Below are positions 1-9,014 of a DNA stretch of 64,000 bases, piece by piece. This DNA is from Faecalibacterium sp. I4-1-79. GTDB lineage: Bacteria > Bacillota > Clostridia > Oscillospirales > Ruminococcaceae. Made by a program: the position numbers and the translations under genes. The notes under the pieces are model-generated. The model made no database searches, was not told the origin of the DNA, and saw only the letters and a program-made list of their open reading frames with translations. Numbering within the stretch: the stretch's first letter is position 1; each line of letters opens with the position of its first letter. The stretch covers positions 1,116,001-1,180,000 of the forward strand of contig NZ_CP094467.1 in the NCBI RefSeq assembly GCF_023347235.1, written 5' to 3'.

Positions 1-1
1 A

Positions 2-1255
2 AAGTATGCCGACAACGCCACCATCACCGCTCTGGCTAAGACCGTTTCTGAGCAGTGGGCAGCTTATCAGGCAGACCCCAAGGGCTACTTCGACTCTGTG
101 GAGCTGATGGAACTGGACACCATGATCGGCGGCAAGGGCATCAACGACCCCGCTCTGGTGGAGACTCTGTGCTCTAACAGCGCTGACGCCATCGACTGGC
201 TGGACGAGCACGGCATCACCCTGCACAGCGTTTCCAGCTTCGGCGGCGCATCCGTCAAGCGTATCCATCGTCCCGTGGATGCCGAGGGCAAGACCCTTTC
301 TGTGGGCTCCTACATGATCCCCCTGCTGCAGGAGAACTGCGACAAGGCCGGCGTGCAGACCCTGCTGAACACCACCGCTACCGAGCTGCTGACCGATGCA
401 AACGGTGCCGTTGTGGGCGTGAAGGCTACCGGCTCCACCGGCGAGACCATCACCGTGAATGCCAAGGCTGTGGTGCTGACCACCGGCGGCTTCGGCGCAA
501 ATCTGGAGATGGTCACCGAGTACAAGCCCGAGCTGAAGGGCTTTATGACCACCAACGCCGCAGGCGCACAGGGTCAGGGTATTGAGATGGCTACCGCTGT
601 GGGCGCTGACACTGTGGACATGGATCAGATCCAGATCCACCCCACCGTGGAGGCTAACACCGCTGCCCTGATCACCGAGGGTCTGCGCGGCGATGGCGCT
701 GTGCTGATCAACGCCGAGGGCAAGCGCTTCATCGACGAAGTTGGCACCCGTGACGTGGTTTCCGCTGCCGAGATCGCTCAGACCGGCAGCTACAGCTGGC
801 TGGTGGTGGATCAGGCTATGGTCGATGCTTCCAGCGTCATTCAGGGCTACATCAAGAAGGGCTACACCGTGACCGGCCAGACCTACGAGGAACTGGCAAA
901 GGCTATGGGCGTGGACGAGGCTACTTTTGCCGAGACCATGAAGACCTGGAACGGCTACGTTGAGGCCAAGAACGACCCCGACTTTGGCCGCACCAGCTTT
1001 GCAAAGGCTCTGGATAACGCGCCCTACTATGCTATCAAGGTCACCGCAGGTGTGCACCACACCATGGGCGGCCTGAAGATCAACACCAACACCGAGGTGC
1101 TGAAGGCTGACGGTTCCGTGATCCCCGGCCTGTTCGCAGCAGGTGAGGTGACCGGCGGCGTGCACGGTGCAAACCGTCTGGGCGGCAACGCTGTGGCCGA
1201 CTTTACCGTCTTTGGCCGCATTGCCGGTGCTGCTGCCAGCAAGTATGCTGCATGA
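2..1255 (+). CDS. Flavocytochrome c-type FAD-dependent fumarate reductase, 5' truncated
   Basis: The reading frame is open from base 2, so the start lies outside the window; 417 C-terminal residues are visible. They match the flavoprotein subunit of soluble or membrane-anchored fumarate reductases of the flavocytochrome c family (fumarate or a related enoate to the saturated acid, flavin as electron donor). Visible landmarks are an HPT segment, TEGLRGDGA containing the expected catalytic Arg, GVHHTMGGL with the substrate His, and a C-terminal HGANRLGGNAVAD with the second Arg. An FMN-binding domain and signal peptide are usual upstream but cannot be seen. The stop overlaps the ATG of the next gene (ATGA), which suggests translational coupling. 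Substrate could be fumarate, urocanate or another acrylate; the sequence alone does not decide. Confidence 0.85.
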   Translation, partial: KYADNATITALAKTVSEQWAAYQADPKGYFDSVELMELDTMIGGKGINDPALVETLCSNSADAIDWLDEHGITLHSVSSFGGASVKRIHRPVDAEGKTLSVGSYMIPLLQENCDKAGVQTLLNTTATELLTDANGAVVGVKATGSTGETITVNAKAVVLTTGGFGANLEMVTEYKPELKGFMTTNAAGAQGQGIEMATAVGADTVDMDQIQIHPTVEANTAALITEGLRGDGAVLINAEGKRFIDEVGTRDVVSAAEIAQTGSYSWLVVDQAMVDASSVIQGYIKKGYTVTGQTYEELAKAMGVDEATFAETMKTWNGYVEAKNDPDFGRTSFAKALDNAPYYAIKVTAGVHHTMGGLKINTNTEVLKADGSVIPGLFAAGEVTGGVHGANRLGGNAVADFTVFGRIAGAAASKYAA

Positions 1256-1653
1256 GCATAAAACAAAAAATCTCTGACACCGCCGCCCCCAAGGGCAGCG
1301 TGTGGAAGAAAAATGTGATCTTTGCACTGGTGGTACTGGCGCTGGCCGCAGGTATTTTTCTTGCGGCGCGGGCGCAGCACCCCGCAAAGGGCAGCGGCTT
1401 ACAGGCCGTTGTGGATTTCGGTGACGGCGTTACCGAGACCTTGCCCCTTGCGCAGGATCACGATTACCTGTACGAGGTAGGGGACTACATCGTGCACCTG
1501 CAGGTAAAGGATGGCGCCATCGCGTTTTTGGACAGTCAGTGCCCGGATCATGTCTGTGAGCAATTCGGCTGGCTGGACAAGGACGGCGCATGGGCCGCCT
1601 GTGTGCCCGCAGGGGTGTATGTGGTGGTAGAGCCCACCGCAGACGCAGGGTAA
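1252..1653 (+). CDS. NusG domain II membrane-anchored protein
   Basis: A 133-residue protein with one N-terminal membrane segment (about residues 22-40) followed by an extracytoplasmic NusG_II-type domain. The domain shows the family pattern: a short beta-rich start, a segment of the form VGDYIVHLQVKDGAIAFLDS and a Cys pair in SQCPDHVCEQFGW, with a third Cys in WAACVPAG. Such proteins often lie beside FMN-transferase, Rnf-like or fumarate reductase genes in Firmicutes and are thought to take part in envelope redox or flavoprotein maturation, but the role is not established. It overlaps the reductase gene by 4 nt and is followed by a strong terminator, so the two form the end of one operon. 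Confidence 0.8.
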   Translation: MSIKQKISDTAAPKGSVWKKNVIFALVVLALAAGIFLAARAQHPAKGSGLQAVVDFGDGVTETLPLAQDHDYLYEVGDYIVHLQVKDGAIAFLDSQCPDHVCEQFGWLDKDGAWAACVPAGVYVVVEPTADAG

Positions 1654-1667
1654 AAACAAAGGAAACG

Positions 1668-1703
1668 GCACCCGGAGGGAAACCTCCGGGTGCTGTTTTT
1701 TGC
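1668..1703 (+). terminator. Intrinsic terminator of the fumarate reductase operon
   Basis: An 11-bp perfect stem (GCACCCGGAGG with its complement) around a GAAA tetraloop, followed by TGTTTTTT. It closes the operon ending with the NusG_II gene. Confidence 0.9.
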
Positions 1704-1775
1704 TTGAATAAAAGCCATTCTTTGTAAAAAAAGTCTGAAACTTTGTGGAAATGCCGTGAAACGAAAATTGGACGC

Positions 1776-1804
1776 TTGTTTATCGGGGCAAAATGCGATA
1801 CACT
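1776..1804 (+). promoter_or_regulatory. Possible sigma-A promoter of the efflux operon
   Basis: TTGTTT and TACACT separated by 17 bp, about 75 nt upstream of the adaptor gene and downstream of the preceding terminator. The match is moderate; other -10-like hexamers exist in this A+T-rich stretch. Confidence 0.4.
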
Positions 1805-1880
1805 ACAAATATGAGTTTCTGATGGATGCTTTTTACAAAAAAGCATCTTGTCATAAAAGAACCTAGGAGGAACGGCAAGA

Positions 1881-3671
1881 ATGATCTGGAAAAAGTCTAA
1901 ACAGCCCGCCGACTCGCAGCAGGACGCAGCGGCTGCACCGAAAAAAGGCGGCGCGGCGGCATTTGCCAAAAAGAACTGGAAGTGGCTGGTGCCGGTAGCC
2001 ATCGTGGTGCTGGCAGGCGGCTGGTGGCTGCTGAAGCCCAAGAGCGCAAAGCCCGCAAACGTGGATACTTCCTATACGGAAGCAGCGCCCGAGACCCGGG
2101 ATGTCTCCAACACGCTCAGCGGCACCGGCACGTTGAAGCCCGCCAATACTTACAGCGTTAAATCGCTGGTGTCCGGCAAGGTGCTGACCGGCAGCTTTGA
2201 AGAGGGCGATATCGTGGAAGAGGGTACTGTGCTGTACACGGTGGATTCCTCCGACGCTACCACCAAGGTGGAGCAGGCAGCTATCACCCTGCAGCAGGCG
2301 CAGCGCAGCTACGATAAGACCGCAGACCGCCAGTATGTCCGCGCCGAGGTGGCGGGTGTCGTCAGCAGCCTGAAGGTGAACAAGGGCGATGAGGTAAAGA
2401 GTGGTCAGGAAGTGGCTGTGGTGCGGGACAGCTCCAAGATGAATCTGGTGCTGGAGTTCCCGGCTGCGGATGCTGCCAACTTCTCGGTAGGGCAGACCGC
2501 CGAGGTGACGCTGGATGGCACCTTTGAGGTGCTGCCCGGCACCATTACCGCCGTGACCGGCACCGATGCCCTGAGCACCGGCAACCTGCTTACCCGCACT
2601 GTGACCCTCTCGGTGTCCAACGCAGGCGGTCTGACCACGGCACAGGCGGCAACGGCTACTGTCAACGGGGTCAGCTCCATTGCAGCGGCAAACTTCCAGT
2701 ATCAGGCCGAGCGCACCCTGACTGCGCTGTCTTCCGGTACTGTCACCGCCATCAATGTGCGGGAGGGTGGCAGCGTGAACAAGGACGATATCATCCTGAC
2801 CCTCAGCGGTGAGGACCTGACCGAGTCCATCCAGTCTGCCTCCGAGACCCTGCGCGGTGCGGAGCTGTCCATGCAGAATATGCAGGACGCTATGGATAAC
2901 TACACCATCACCTCACCCATCAGCGGCACCATCATCGAAAAGAATGCCAAGGTGGGCGATGCCCTGAGCACCGGCAGCGACCTGTGCACCATCTACGACC
3001 TGAGCTATCTGGAAATGACCATCAACGTGGACGAGCTGCAGGTCAGCAGCCTGAAGGTGGGGCAGACCGTACAGGTGACCGCAGACGCCGTGAAGGATAA
3101 GACCTACGAGGGCGTGGTCACCCGTGTGTCCATGAAGGGCGATACCAGCGGCGGCACCACCACCTACCCGGTGACCGTACGCATCGACGAGACCGATGGT
3201 CTGCGCCCGGGTATGAACGCCAACGCCGAGATCGTGGTGGCGCAGGCGAAAAATGCGCTCACGGTGCCTAACGCCGCCATCGTGCGGGGCAATTATGTGC
3301 TGGTGCGGCAGGACTCGCCCAGCGCCGTGAACGCCGATGCCTCCATGAGCGCACCGGAGGGTTATGTGTACGTCAAGGTCAAGACTGGTGTCAGCGATGA
3401 CAACTATACGCAGGTGACCAGCGGCCTGTCCGAGAGTGATACCATCGCCTACGACCCCAGCTCCGTGAGCAGTGACAGCTACTACGACTACGGCTCTGGC
3501 GATATGGACGGCGAAGTGATCGGCGGCGCCGGAAACGCCGCAGACCTCACCGAAGGCGGCGAGGAGACGCTGCCGGAGGAGACGGAAAACGGCGAAGAAC
3601 CCGCAGCGGACGCTGAAGAGCCCGCAGAGGGCATCGACCCCGCCGAGGCCGGCGCGGTCGTGGTGGATTGA
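1881..3671 (+). CDS. MacA-like periplasmic adaptor (HlyD family) of an ABC efflux system
   Basis: 596 residues. An N-terminal basic cytoplasmic stretch is followed by one membrane helix (about residues 34-51, WLVPVAIVVLAGGWWLL) and then the HlyD/MacA fold: a split lipoyl (barrel-sandwich) domain with halves near residues 95-130 and 345-375, a short helical hairpin, and a beta-barrel near 380-450. The last 60 residues are very acidic (Glu/Asp/Ala rich) and may be a cell-wall spacer. In Gram-positives such proteins pair with an FtsX-type permease and ATPase, and exactly that pair follows. A GGAGG lies 9 nt before the ATG. The exported substrate (peptide, antibiotic or envelope component) cannot be told. 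Confidence 0.88.
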   Translation: MIWKKSKQPADSQQDAAAAPKKGGAAAFAKKNWKWLVPVAIVVLAGGWWLLKPKSAKPANVDTSYTEAAPETRDVSNTLSGTGTLKPANTYSVKSLVSGKVLTGSFEEGDIVEEGTVLYTVDSSDATTKVEQAAITLQQAQRSYDKTADRQYVRAEVAGVVSSLKVNKGDEVKSGQEVAVVRDSSKMNLVLEFPAADAANFSVGQTAEVTLDGTFEVLPGTITAVTGTDALSTGNLLTRTVTLSVSNAGGLTTAQAATATVNGVSSIAAANFQYQAERTLTALSSGTVTAINVREGGSVNKDDIILTLSGEDLTESIQSASETLRGAELSMQNMQDAMDNYTITSPISGTIIEKNAKVGDALSTGSDLCTIYDLSYLEMTINVDELQVSSLKVGQTVQVTADAVKDKTYEGVVTRVSMKGDTSGGTTTYPVTVRIDETDGLRPGMNANAEIVVAQAKNALTVPNAAIVRGNYVLVRQDSPSAVNADASMSAPEGYVYVKVKTGVSDDNYTQVTSGLSESDTIAYDPSSVSSDSYYDYGSGDMDGEVIGGAGNAADLTEGGEETLPEETENGEEPAADAEEPAEGIDPAEAGAVVVD

Positions 3672-3685
3672 CGCAGGAGGGATGA

Positions 3686-4435
3686 ATGAGCGCTCTGATC
3701 GAGTTTGATGAGGTCTGCAAATATTACCAGATGGGCGATACCACGGTAAAGGCTGCCGACCACATCACTATGAAAATCGAAAAAGGCGAGTTCGTGGCCA
3801 TCGTGGGCCAGTCCGGCTCGGGCAAATCCACCTGTATGAACATCATCGGCTGTCTGGATGTGCCCACCCACGGTACCTACCGGCTCAACGGCCGGGACGT
3901 GGGCAAGATGAACCGCAACGAGCTGGCCGCCATTCGTAACGAAATGCTGGGCTTTATCTTCCAGCAATACAATCTGCTGCCCAAGCTGAACCTGATGGAA
4001 AACGTGGAGGTGCCGCTGGTGTATGCGGGCATCTCCCGCGCCGACCGCCACATCCGCGCCCGGGAGGTGCTGGAGCAGGTGGGGCTTGGCGACAAGCTGA
4101 AAAACCGCCCCAACCAGCTTTCCGGCGGCCAGCAGCAGCGTGTGTCCATTGCGCGGGCACTGGTGCGCAACCCGCCGGTCATTCTGGCGGACGAGCCCAC
4201 CGGCGCGCTGGACTCCCATACCGGCCGGGAGGTGCTGGGGCTTTTGCAGCAGCTGCACAAGCAGGGACACACCGTAGTGCTGATTACCCACGACAACTCC
4301 ATTGCCGTGCAGGCCGACCGCATCATCCGGCTGGAGGACGGTCAGGTGGTGTATGACGGCGACTCCCACGCACCGGAGGCCATGGTGCAGCCCACCCTGC
4401 TGCCCGAAACGCCGGAAAAGGAGGAACAGGCATGA
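3686..4435 (+). CDS. MacB/LolD-type ABC transporter ATP-binding protein
   Basis: 249 residues, the usual length of stand-alone MacB/LolD ATPases. Walker A is GQSGSGKST (about residue 40), the signature is LSGGQQQR (about 147), Walker B is VILADEP followed by the D-loop, and the H-loop His is in ITHD. It supplies ATP hydrolysis for the permease that overlaps it by 4 nt (ATGA). AGGAGG precedes the chosen ATG at 3686; a nearer ATG at 3682 is out of frame. It belongs to the adaptor-ATPase-permease operon starting at 1881. Confidence 0.92.
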   Translation: MSALIEFDEVCKYYQMGDTTVKAADHITMKIEKGEFVAIVGQSGSGKSTCMNIIGCLDVPTHGTYRLNGRDVGKMNRNELAAIRNEMLGFIFQQYNLLPKLNLMENVEVPLVYAGISRADRHIRAREVLEQVGLGDKLKNRPNQLSGGQQQRVSIARALVRNPPVILADEPTGALDSHTGREVLGLLQQLHKQGHTVVLITHDNSIAVQADRIIRLEDGQVVYDGDSHAPEAMVQPTLLPETPEKEEQA

Positions 4436-5643
4436 TCTTTGAAACCTTCCGGCAGGCCATCCAGAATGTGTGGAGCAACAAGCTGCGCACCTTTCTGACC
4501 ATGCTGGGCATCATCATCGGCGTGATGGCGGTCATCGTCATTGTGGGTCTGGGCAACGGCATGACCAAGAGCATGCGGGACAGCTTTTCCGCACTGGGCA
4601 CCAACACCCTCAGCATTCAGGTGTGGGGCTACGGCTCCCGTACCGTGCCGGTGGAGGAGATGTACGATATATGCCAGCGGCATTCCGACCTGATCAAGGC
4701 GGTGTCGCCCCAGATCGAGTTCAGCGGCAATGCCAGTGGTACGCTGAAGATTGGTACCACCAGCTACCGCTGGTCCAACATAAGCGGTGTGGACGAGAAC
4801 TACACTGAAATGAAGAACTACCAGCTCGCGCAGGGACGCGGCCTGCAGTACATGGATATGCAGGACAACAAGCAGGTCTGCATCATTGGCGATTACCTGA
4901 ACCGGGTGGCCTTTGGCGGCAACGGTGTGGGGCAGACGCTCAAGATCGGTGCCAACAAGTTCCGCATTGTGGGCGTGCTGGCGGCCAAGGTCAGTGACCC
5001 CACCATGCAGCAGGGCAGCGATGATGACTGCGTTTACCTGCCCTACACCACCGTGATGCGGCTCTCCAGCCAGAGCTCGGTCAACAACTATACGGCGGTG
5101 ATGACCGACGAAAACTTTGCCAACGAGGCCAAGACCACCATGGAAGAGGAACTGATGTCGATCCTCAAGACCGAAAACGGCTACTATGTGTACAGCGCCA
5201 GCGAGTGGCTGGAGGAAATGAACAAGATGATCAACATGGTCATCGTGATACTTACCGGCATTGCCAGTATCTCGCTGCTGGTGGGCGGCATCGGCATTAT
5301 GAACATCATGCTGGTGTCGGTGACCGAGCGCACCCGCGAGATCGGCATCCGCAAGGCACTGGGCGCAAAAGAACGCACCATTCTGGCGCAGTTCGTGGTG
5401 GAAGCAGCCACCACCTCTGCGCTGGGCGGCGTTTTGGGCATTGCGCTGGGCTATGCGGTGTCCATGGCGGCCAACCGGGTGCTGCCCATGTTTATGACCG
5501 ATACCACCGTTACGGTAAGCCCCTCCTTCAACTCCATCGTGGTGGCCTTTGGCATCTCGGTGGGCATCGGCGTGCTGTTCGGCTACCTGCCGGCGCGGCG
5601 CGCAGCCCGGCTGAACCCCATTGAAGCATTGCGCTACGATTGA
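4432..5643 (+). CDS. MacB-like ABC transporter permease (FtsX domain)
   Basis: 403 residues with the MacB architecture: one N-terminal membrane helix (about 15-40), a large extracytoplasmic MacB_PCD domain (about 45-260) and three C-terminal helices with the FtsX motif region VTERTREIGIRKALGA near residue 300. It is split from its ATPase, unlike the fused Gram-negative MacB. Its start overlaps the ATPase gene by 4 nt. With the upstream adaptor it forms a mechanotransmission-type efflux complex. The SLH gene that follows 40 nt later may be cotranscribed. Confidence 0.9.
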   Translation: MIFETFRQAIQNVWSNKLRTFLTMLGIIIGVMAVIVIVGLGNGMTKSMRDSFSALGTNTLSIQVWGYGSRTVPVEEMYDICQRHSDLIKAVSPQIEFSGNASGTLKIGTTSYRWSNISGVDENYTEMKNYQLAQGRGLQYMDMQDNKQVCIIGDYLNRVAFGGNGVGQTLKIGANKFRIVGVLAAKVSDPTMQQGSDDDCVYLPYTTVMRLSSQSSVNNYTAVMTDENFANEAKTTMEEELMSILKTENGYYVYSASEWLEEMNKMINMVIVILTGIASISLLVGGIGIMNIMLVSVTERTREIGIRKALGAKERTILAQFVVEAATTSALGGVLGIALGYAVSMAANRVLPMFMTDTTVTVSPSFNSIVVAFGISVGIGVLFGYLPARRAARLNPIEALRYD

Positions 5644-5683
5644 TCGCGGCGGCGTGATAAACAAAGAACAAGAGGTACGACCA

Positions 5684-7858
5684 ATGAAAAAACGGATTCT
5701 CGCATTTCTGCTGGCGGTCAGCATTGCGGTGTCGGTGCTGGTGCTGCCGGTCTCGGCGGCCAGCATCAACAACACGGCTCTGCAGACGGCCATTACTCTG
5801 GGCGCTGTGCCCACCGGTCAGGAGCTTAGCGCCAACATTACCCGCGGCGCTTTTGCCAAAATGCTGGTGTCCTTTTCCACCTACCGGGAGAGCGTAGGCG
5901 CGCAGGGCACGGTGGGCACCCTGTACCGGGATGTGCCCGGCACCTCCCAGTGGGCCCCCTACATCCGCATTGCAGTGCAGCAGGGCTGGATGAACGGCTA
6001 CACCGATGGTTCCTTCCGCCCGGACAACACCGTCACGCTGGAGGAAGCCTGTGCAGCGGTGCTGAAGATGCTGAGCTATAAGACCACCGACCTGACCGGC
6101 TCCTTCCCGCAGGCACAGCTGAACAAGGCCCAGCAGATCGGTCTGCGGGACCAGCTGACCTGCACACAGGGACAGGCCATGACCTACGAGCAGTGCACCT
6201 TGCTGCTGTACAACGCCCTGCGAGCCAACACTGCCAGCGGCAGCGCCTACGGCAGCTCGCTGGGCTTTACGGTGTCCAACGGTCAGGTGGATACCTCCTC
6301 GGTGCTGCTCAAGAGCCGCAAGGGTCCCTTTGTGGCAGAGGAGGGCACTCAGCTGCCTTTTACGCCGGTGAGTGTTTACCGCAACGATAAGGTCTCTGCC
6401 TCGGCAGAACTGAACAAGTACGATGTGTACTATTACAGCGAAAGCCTGCAGACGGTGTGGATTTACACCCGCCGCGCCGCAGGCCGCATTACCGCGGTAT
6501 CGCCCAGCGCCAGCGCACCCACCGCACTGACCGTGGCGGGCAGCACTTACAGTCTGGGCAGCTCTGCTGTGGCATCCAAGATCTCCTCCCTGAACGGCGG
6601 CGGCGTGGGCGAAGTGGTCACCCTGCTGCTGGGCATGGACAACGAGGTAGCCGATGTGATCACCGGCGAGGAAGCCGACAGCGTGTTCTACGGCGTGGTG
6701 CAGACTGCCACCCGCAGCCTTGTAGAGGACAACGGCGCAGACGTGCTGCAAAAGATCTCGGTAATGTGCACCGACGGCATCATCCGCACTGTGAACATCG
6801 ACAAAAGCCTGAACTACCCCACCGGCTGGCTGGTGGAGATCAGCGTGACCCCCGAAGGGGAGCAGGTGACCGCTATCGAGTCCAAATCGGTCAGCGGCAC
6901 CATCAACGACACCGCCACCGCGCTGGGAGACTATGCTCTGGCCGATGACGTACAAATTCTGGATACGACATCGGAGGGGTTGGCTGGGACGGTTCGTCCC
7001 AGCCGAATAGCGGGGACAAAGCTGAACGCACTGGCCGTGCGCTACTATACGCTGAATGAGCAGGGGCAGATCGACCGTCTGGTTTTGAACGATGTTACCG
7101 GCGATCTGTGGAAATACGGCGTGCTGGACGATGTGAAGAATCTGGCCGTCAATGCCGGTTCCATTCTGGGCACCCTGACCGGCAGCGGCTCCTCCGGCTC
7201 AGGGAATGGTTCTTCGGGAAATAGTTCTTCTGGTTCCGGCAGCGGCTCTAAGGGGGACAGTTCTTCCGGTTCCGGCTCTACCGGCGGCACCACCACCACC
7301 ACGGTGGTGGATGATCTGCGCAGTGTGCTGGTGCCCACCACCAGCGAGATCTTGTGGGGCGTCATTGACGGCTCGCTGCTGAGCACGGTCTGGAACCGCA
7401 TCACCAGCAGTTCCGGCTCGCTGCTGAGTATTGGTCTCAAGCAGCTGGCCAAAATCACCGGCCAGCCCATGAGCACCATCCTCAACTTTGTGGGCGGTGG
7501 CGCTACTTACATCTGCTACGTCAACGGCAGTCAGGCCAGCTTTTCCACCTCCATCAAGTACCCGGTGCTGGCGGGCGGTCTGGCAGTGCGGCAGAACGTG
7601 AACGGCACGGTAAAGGCTATGATCCAGCTGATGCCCATGAAGATCGACAAGGTGGGCGCAGCCTCTGTGATGAGCAACGGCACCCGCTACGAAACGGCTG
7701 ACGATATGCAGGTGTACCTGTGGTACAAGGGGCAGTATTACGCCACCAAGCTTTCGGAGGTGAACTCCGAGGGCTACTACCTGACCGGCTGGTACGATAA
7801 CTTTGGCTGCGCAGCAGGCAAGCGCGTGCGGGTGATCGTGGCGGTCAAAAAGGACTGA
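5684..7858 (+). CDS. Secreted S-layer-homology (SLH) domain protein
   Basis: 724 residues from the ATG at 5684, chosen because AGAGG lies 7 nt upstream and a clear signal peptide follows (KKR, hydrophobic core, cleavage near VSAA). One well-formed SLH repeat lies near residues 70-130 (YIRIAVQQGWMNGY and FRPDNTVTLEEA), flanked by weaker ones; SLH domains bind secondary cell-wall polymer. The middle has beta-rich repeats of unknown function, then a Gly/Ser linker of about 45 residues (near 500-545) and a C-terminal globular region. It sits in the efflux operon, so it may be a surface partner of that system. A 10-bp perfect inverted repeat at 6982-7004 inside the coding region is odd. Confidence 0.85.
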   Translation: MKKRILAFLLAVSIAVSVLVLPVSAASINNTALQTAITLGAVPTGQELSANITRGAFAKMLVSFSTYRESVGAQGTVGTLYRDVPGTSQWAPYIRIAVQQGWMNGYTDGSFRPDNTVTLEEACAAVLKMLSYKTTDLTGSFPQAQLNKAQQIGLRDQLTCTQGQAMTYEQCTLLLYNALRANTASGSAYGSSLGFTVSNGQVDTSSVLLKSRKGPFVAEEGTQLPFTPVSVYRNDKVSASAELNKYDVYYYSESLQTVWIYTRRAAGRITAVSPSASAPTALTVAGSTYSLGSSAVASKISSLNGGGVGEVVTLLLGMDNEVADVITGEEADSVFYGVVQTATRSLVEDNGADVLQKISVMCTDGIIRTVNIDKSLNYPTGWLVEISVTPEGEQVTAIESKSVSGTINDTATALGDYALADDVQILDTTSEGLAGTVRPSRIAGTKLNALAVRYYTLNEQGQIDRLVLNDVTGDLWKYGVLDDVKNLAVNAGSILGTLTGSGSSGSGNGSSGNSSSGSGSGSKGDSSSGSGSTGGTTTTTVVDDLRSVLVPTTSEILWGVIDGSLLSTVWNRITSSSGSLLSIGLKQLAKITGQPMSTILNFVGGGATYICYVNGSQASFSTSIKYPVLAGGLAVRQNVNGTVKAMIQLMPMKIDKVGAASVMSNGTRYETADDMQVYLWYKGQYYATKLSEVNSEGYYLTGWYDNFGCAAGKRVRVIVAVKKD

Positions 7859-8652
7859 TGGACTACTATGCCCCCCGGCGCAGGGCGCTGCGGGCGGTGC
7901 GGCAGCTGCTCTACCCGCGCGAGTGCCCCTTCTGCGGCCGGGTGCTGGGAGATGTACGGGATTGCCCGGACTGCGCAGAGCAGCTGGAAGTGCTGCGCCG
8001 CAAGCCCGGCATCCGGCTGGACCCGGCGCAGCACTATATCGGCAATCTGACCGGTGCGGCTGCGCCCTACCGTTACAACGGCTGTGTGCGGCGCGGTATC
8101 CTGAACGCAAAGTATCAGGGCAAGCCGTGGCGGGCAGTAGAGATGGGCAACCGTCTGGTGCAGCTGGCCTTTGGCGGGGAGCTGACCGTGCAGTACGGCG
8201 AGCTGCTCCCGCAGCCGGTGCCGTGGGCGGCCATCGGGTACGATCTGATCGTGCCGGTGCCGGCCTCCGGCAAAAAGCGCGGATATAACGTGCCGGAGCT
8301 GATGGCGTTGCCGCTGGCCAAGGCCATGGAGGTGCCGCTGGCACCGCAGGCATTGGAGCGTACCCGGGCAAAACGGCATCAGGCCGGTCTGCCGCTGGAG
8401 CAGCGCATGGCCAACGTAGCAGGTGCTTTCCGGGCGGCACAGCCGCAGCAGCTGGAGGGCAAGCGCATCCTGTTGGTGGATGACGTCATCACTACCGGCA
8501 CAACGGTTGCCGCCTGCGCACAGGCACTGCTGCACGCCGGGGCAGACAGCGTGTTCGCGCTGGCCTTTGCCACGGTGGAGTTTGACACACCGCCGGACGA
8601 CACCACCCCCATCTGCGAGGACGACGAGGAAGAAGCGTACAGCGATTTTTGA
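7858..8652 (+). CDS. ComF family phosphoribosyltransferase-like protein
   Basis: 264 residues. The N-terminus has a Cys4 zinc site (CPFCG and CPDC, about residues 22-42), followed by the ComF double-wing region and a type I phosphoribosyltransferase fold with the PRPP-binding loop ILLVDDVITTGTT near residue 205. ComF proteins take part in DNA uptake in competent bacteria, though their biochemical reaction is still unclear. The gene overlaps the SLH stop codon (TGATG), so translation is likely coupled. The C-terminus ends with an acidic tail. There are no other competence genes in the window. Confidence 0.87.
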   Translation: MDYYAPRRRALRAVRQLLYPRECPFCGRVLGDVRDCPDCAEQLEVLRRKPGIRLDPAQHYIGNLTGAAAPYRYNGCVRRGILNAKYQGKPWRAVEMGNRLVQLAFGGELTVQYGELLPQPVPWAAIGYDLIVPVPASGKKRGYNVPELMALPLAKAMEVPLAPQALERTRAKRHQAGLPLEQRMANVAGAFRAAQPQQLEGKRILLVDDVITTGTTVAACAQALLHAGADSVFALAFATVEFDTPPDDTTPICEDDEEEAYSDF

Positions 8653-8739
8653 AAATAACGCTCTTTCGCGCATCCTTCCCGCGGGCAAAAGCCGGGATAA
8701 TAAAATGTAAAAACCGTATCAGAAATTTGGAAAAAGCGC

Positions 8740-8768
8740 TTGACAAAACGGGAAAAGTCGGGTATACT
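8740..8768 (+). promoter_or_regulatory. Consensus sigma-A promoter of tRNA-Pro
   Basis: TTGACA and TATACT with a 17-bp spacer, 34 nt upstream of the mature tRNA 5' end. Its near-perfect match to consensus fits a stable RNA promoter. Confidence 0.9.
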
Positions 8769-8802
8769 AATCAAGCTGTGAGCGACAAACGCAAACAGAT
8801 AT

Positions 8803-8880
8803 CCGGGTGTAGCGCAGTTTTGGTAGCGCGCTTGAATGGGGTTCAAGAGGCCGTGAGTTCGATTCTCGCCACTCGGACCA
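8803..8880 (+). tRNA. tRNA-Pro(GGG), CCA encoded
   Basis: A cloverleaf can be drawn directly: acceptor CCGGGTG pairs with CACTCGG (one G-U), the anticodon stem is CTTGA/TCAAG with loop ATGGGGT (anticodon GGG), and the T arm is GTGAG/CTCGC around TTCGATT. The discriminator A is followed by CCA. The 3' part from 8835 is the ICE attachment site, so the last 46 nt of this gene form attL; the restored sequence keeps the tRNA intact. Confidence 0.95.
8835..8880 (+). repeat. attL: 46-bp direct repeat, 3' half of tRNA-Pro
   Basis: This segment, from the anticodon loop to CCA, is repeated exactly at 54824-54869. Sequence diverges on both sides of each copy, which marks these as the recombined attachment sites. 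Confidence 0.95.
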
Positions 8881-8881
8881 T

Positions 8882-8922
8882 AAATCCAACGATTTCACGT
8901 TAGAAATCGTTGGATTTTTTTG
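8882..8922 (+). terminator. ICE-borne terminator directly after tRNA-Pro
   Basis: A 14-bp perfect stem (AAATCCAACGATTT) with an 8-nt loop and a T tract, starting 2 nt after the tRNA CCA. It belongs to the ICE, because the chromosomal terminator of this tRNA was displaced to 54875-54924. Confidence 0.9.
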
Positions 8923-8944
8923 TTTGTGGGCTGACCTCATTTGG

Positions 8945-8968
8945 TTTTGACCACAATTTTGACCACAA
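8945..8968 (+). repeat. Tandem 12-bp repeat near attL, candidate integrase arm sites
   Basis: TTTTGACCACAA occurs twice in tandem. The same TTGACCACAA core occurs twice in tandem, same orientation, at 54689-54709 near attR. Paired repeats at both ends outside the crossover site are typical arm-type binding sites of tyrosine integrases. Confidence 0.7.
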
Positions 8969-9014
8969 TGCCAAAGATTTTATCTGGTCTAATTAGTGCC
9001 GTTCTGTCTAACTT

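Noticed and set aside
5528-6955. 475-aa open frame opposite the SLH gene
   Set aside because: The composition (Gly/His/Gln rich) is typical of an antisense shadow of G+C-rich coding DNA; the plus strand has a signal peptide and SLH motifs.
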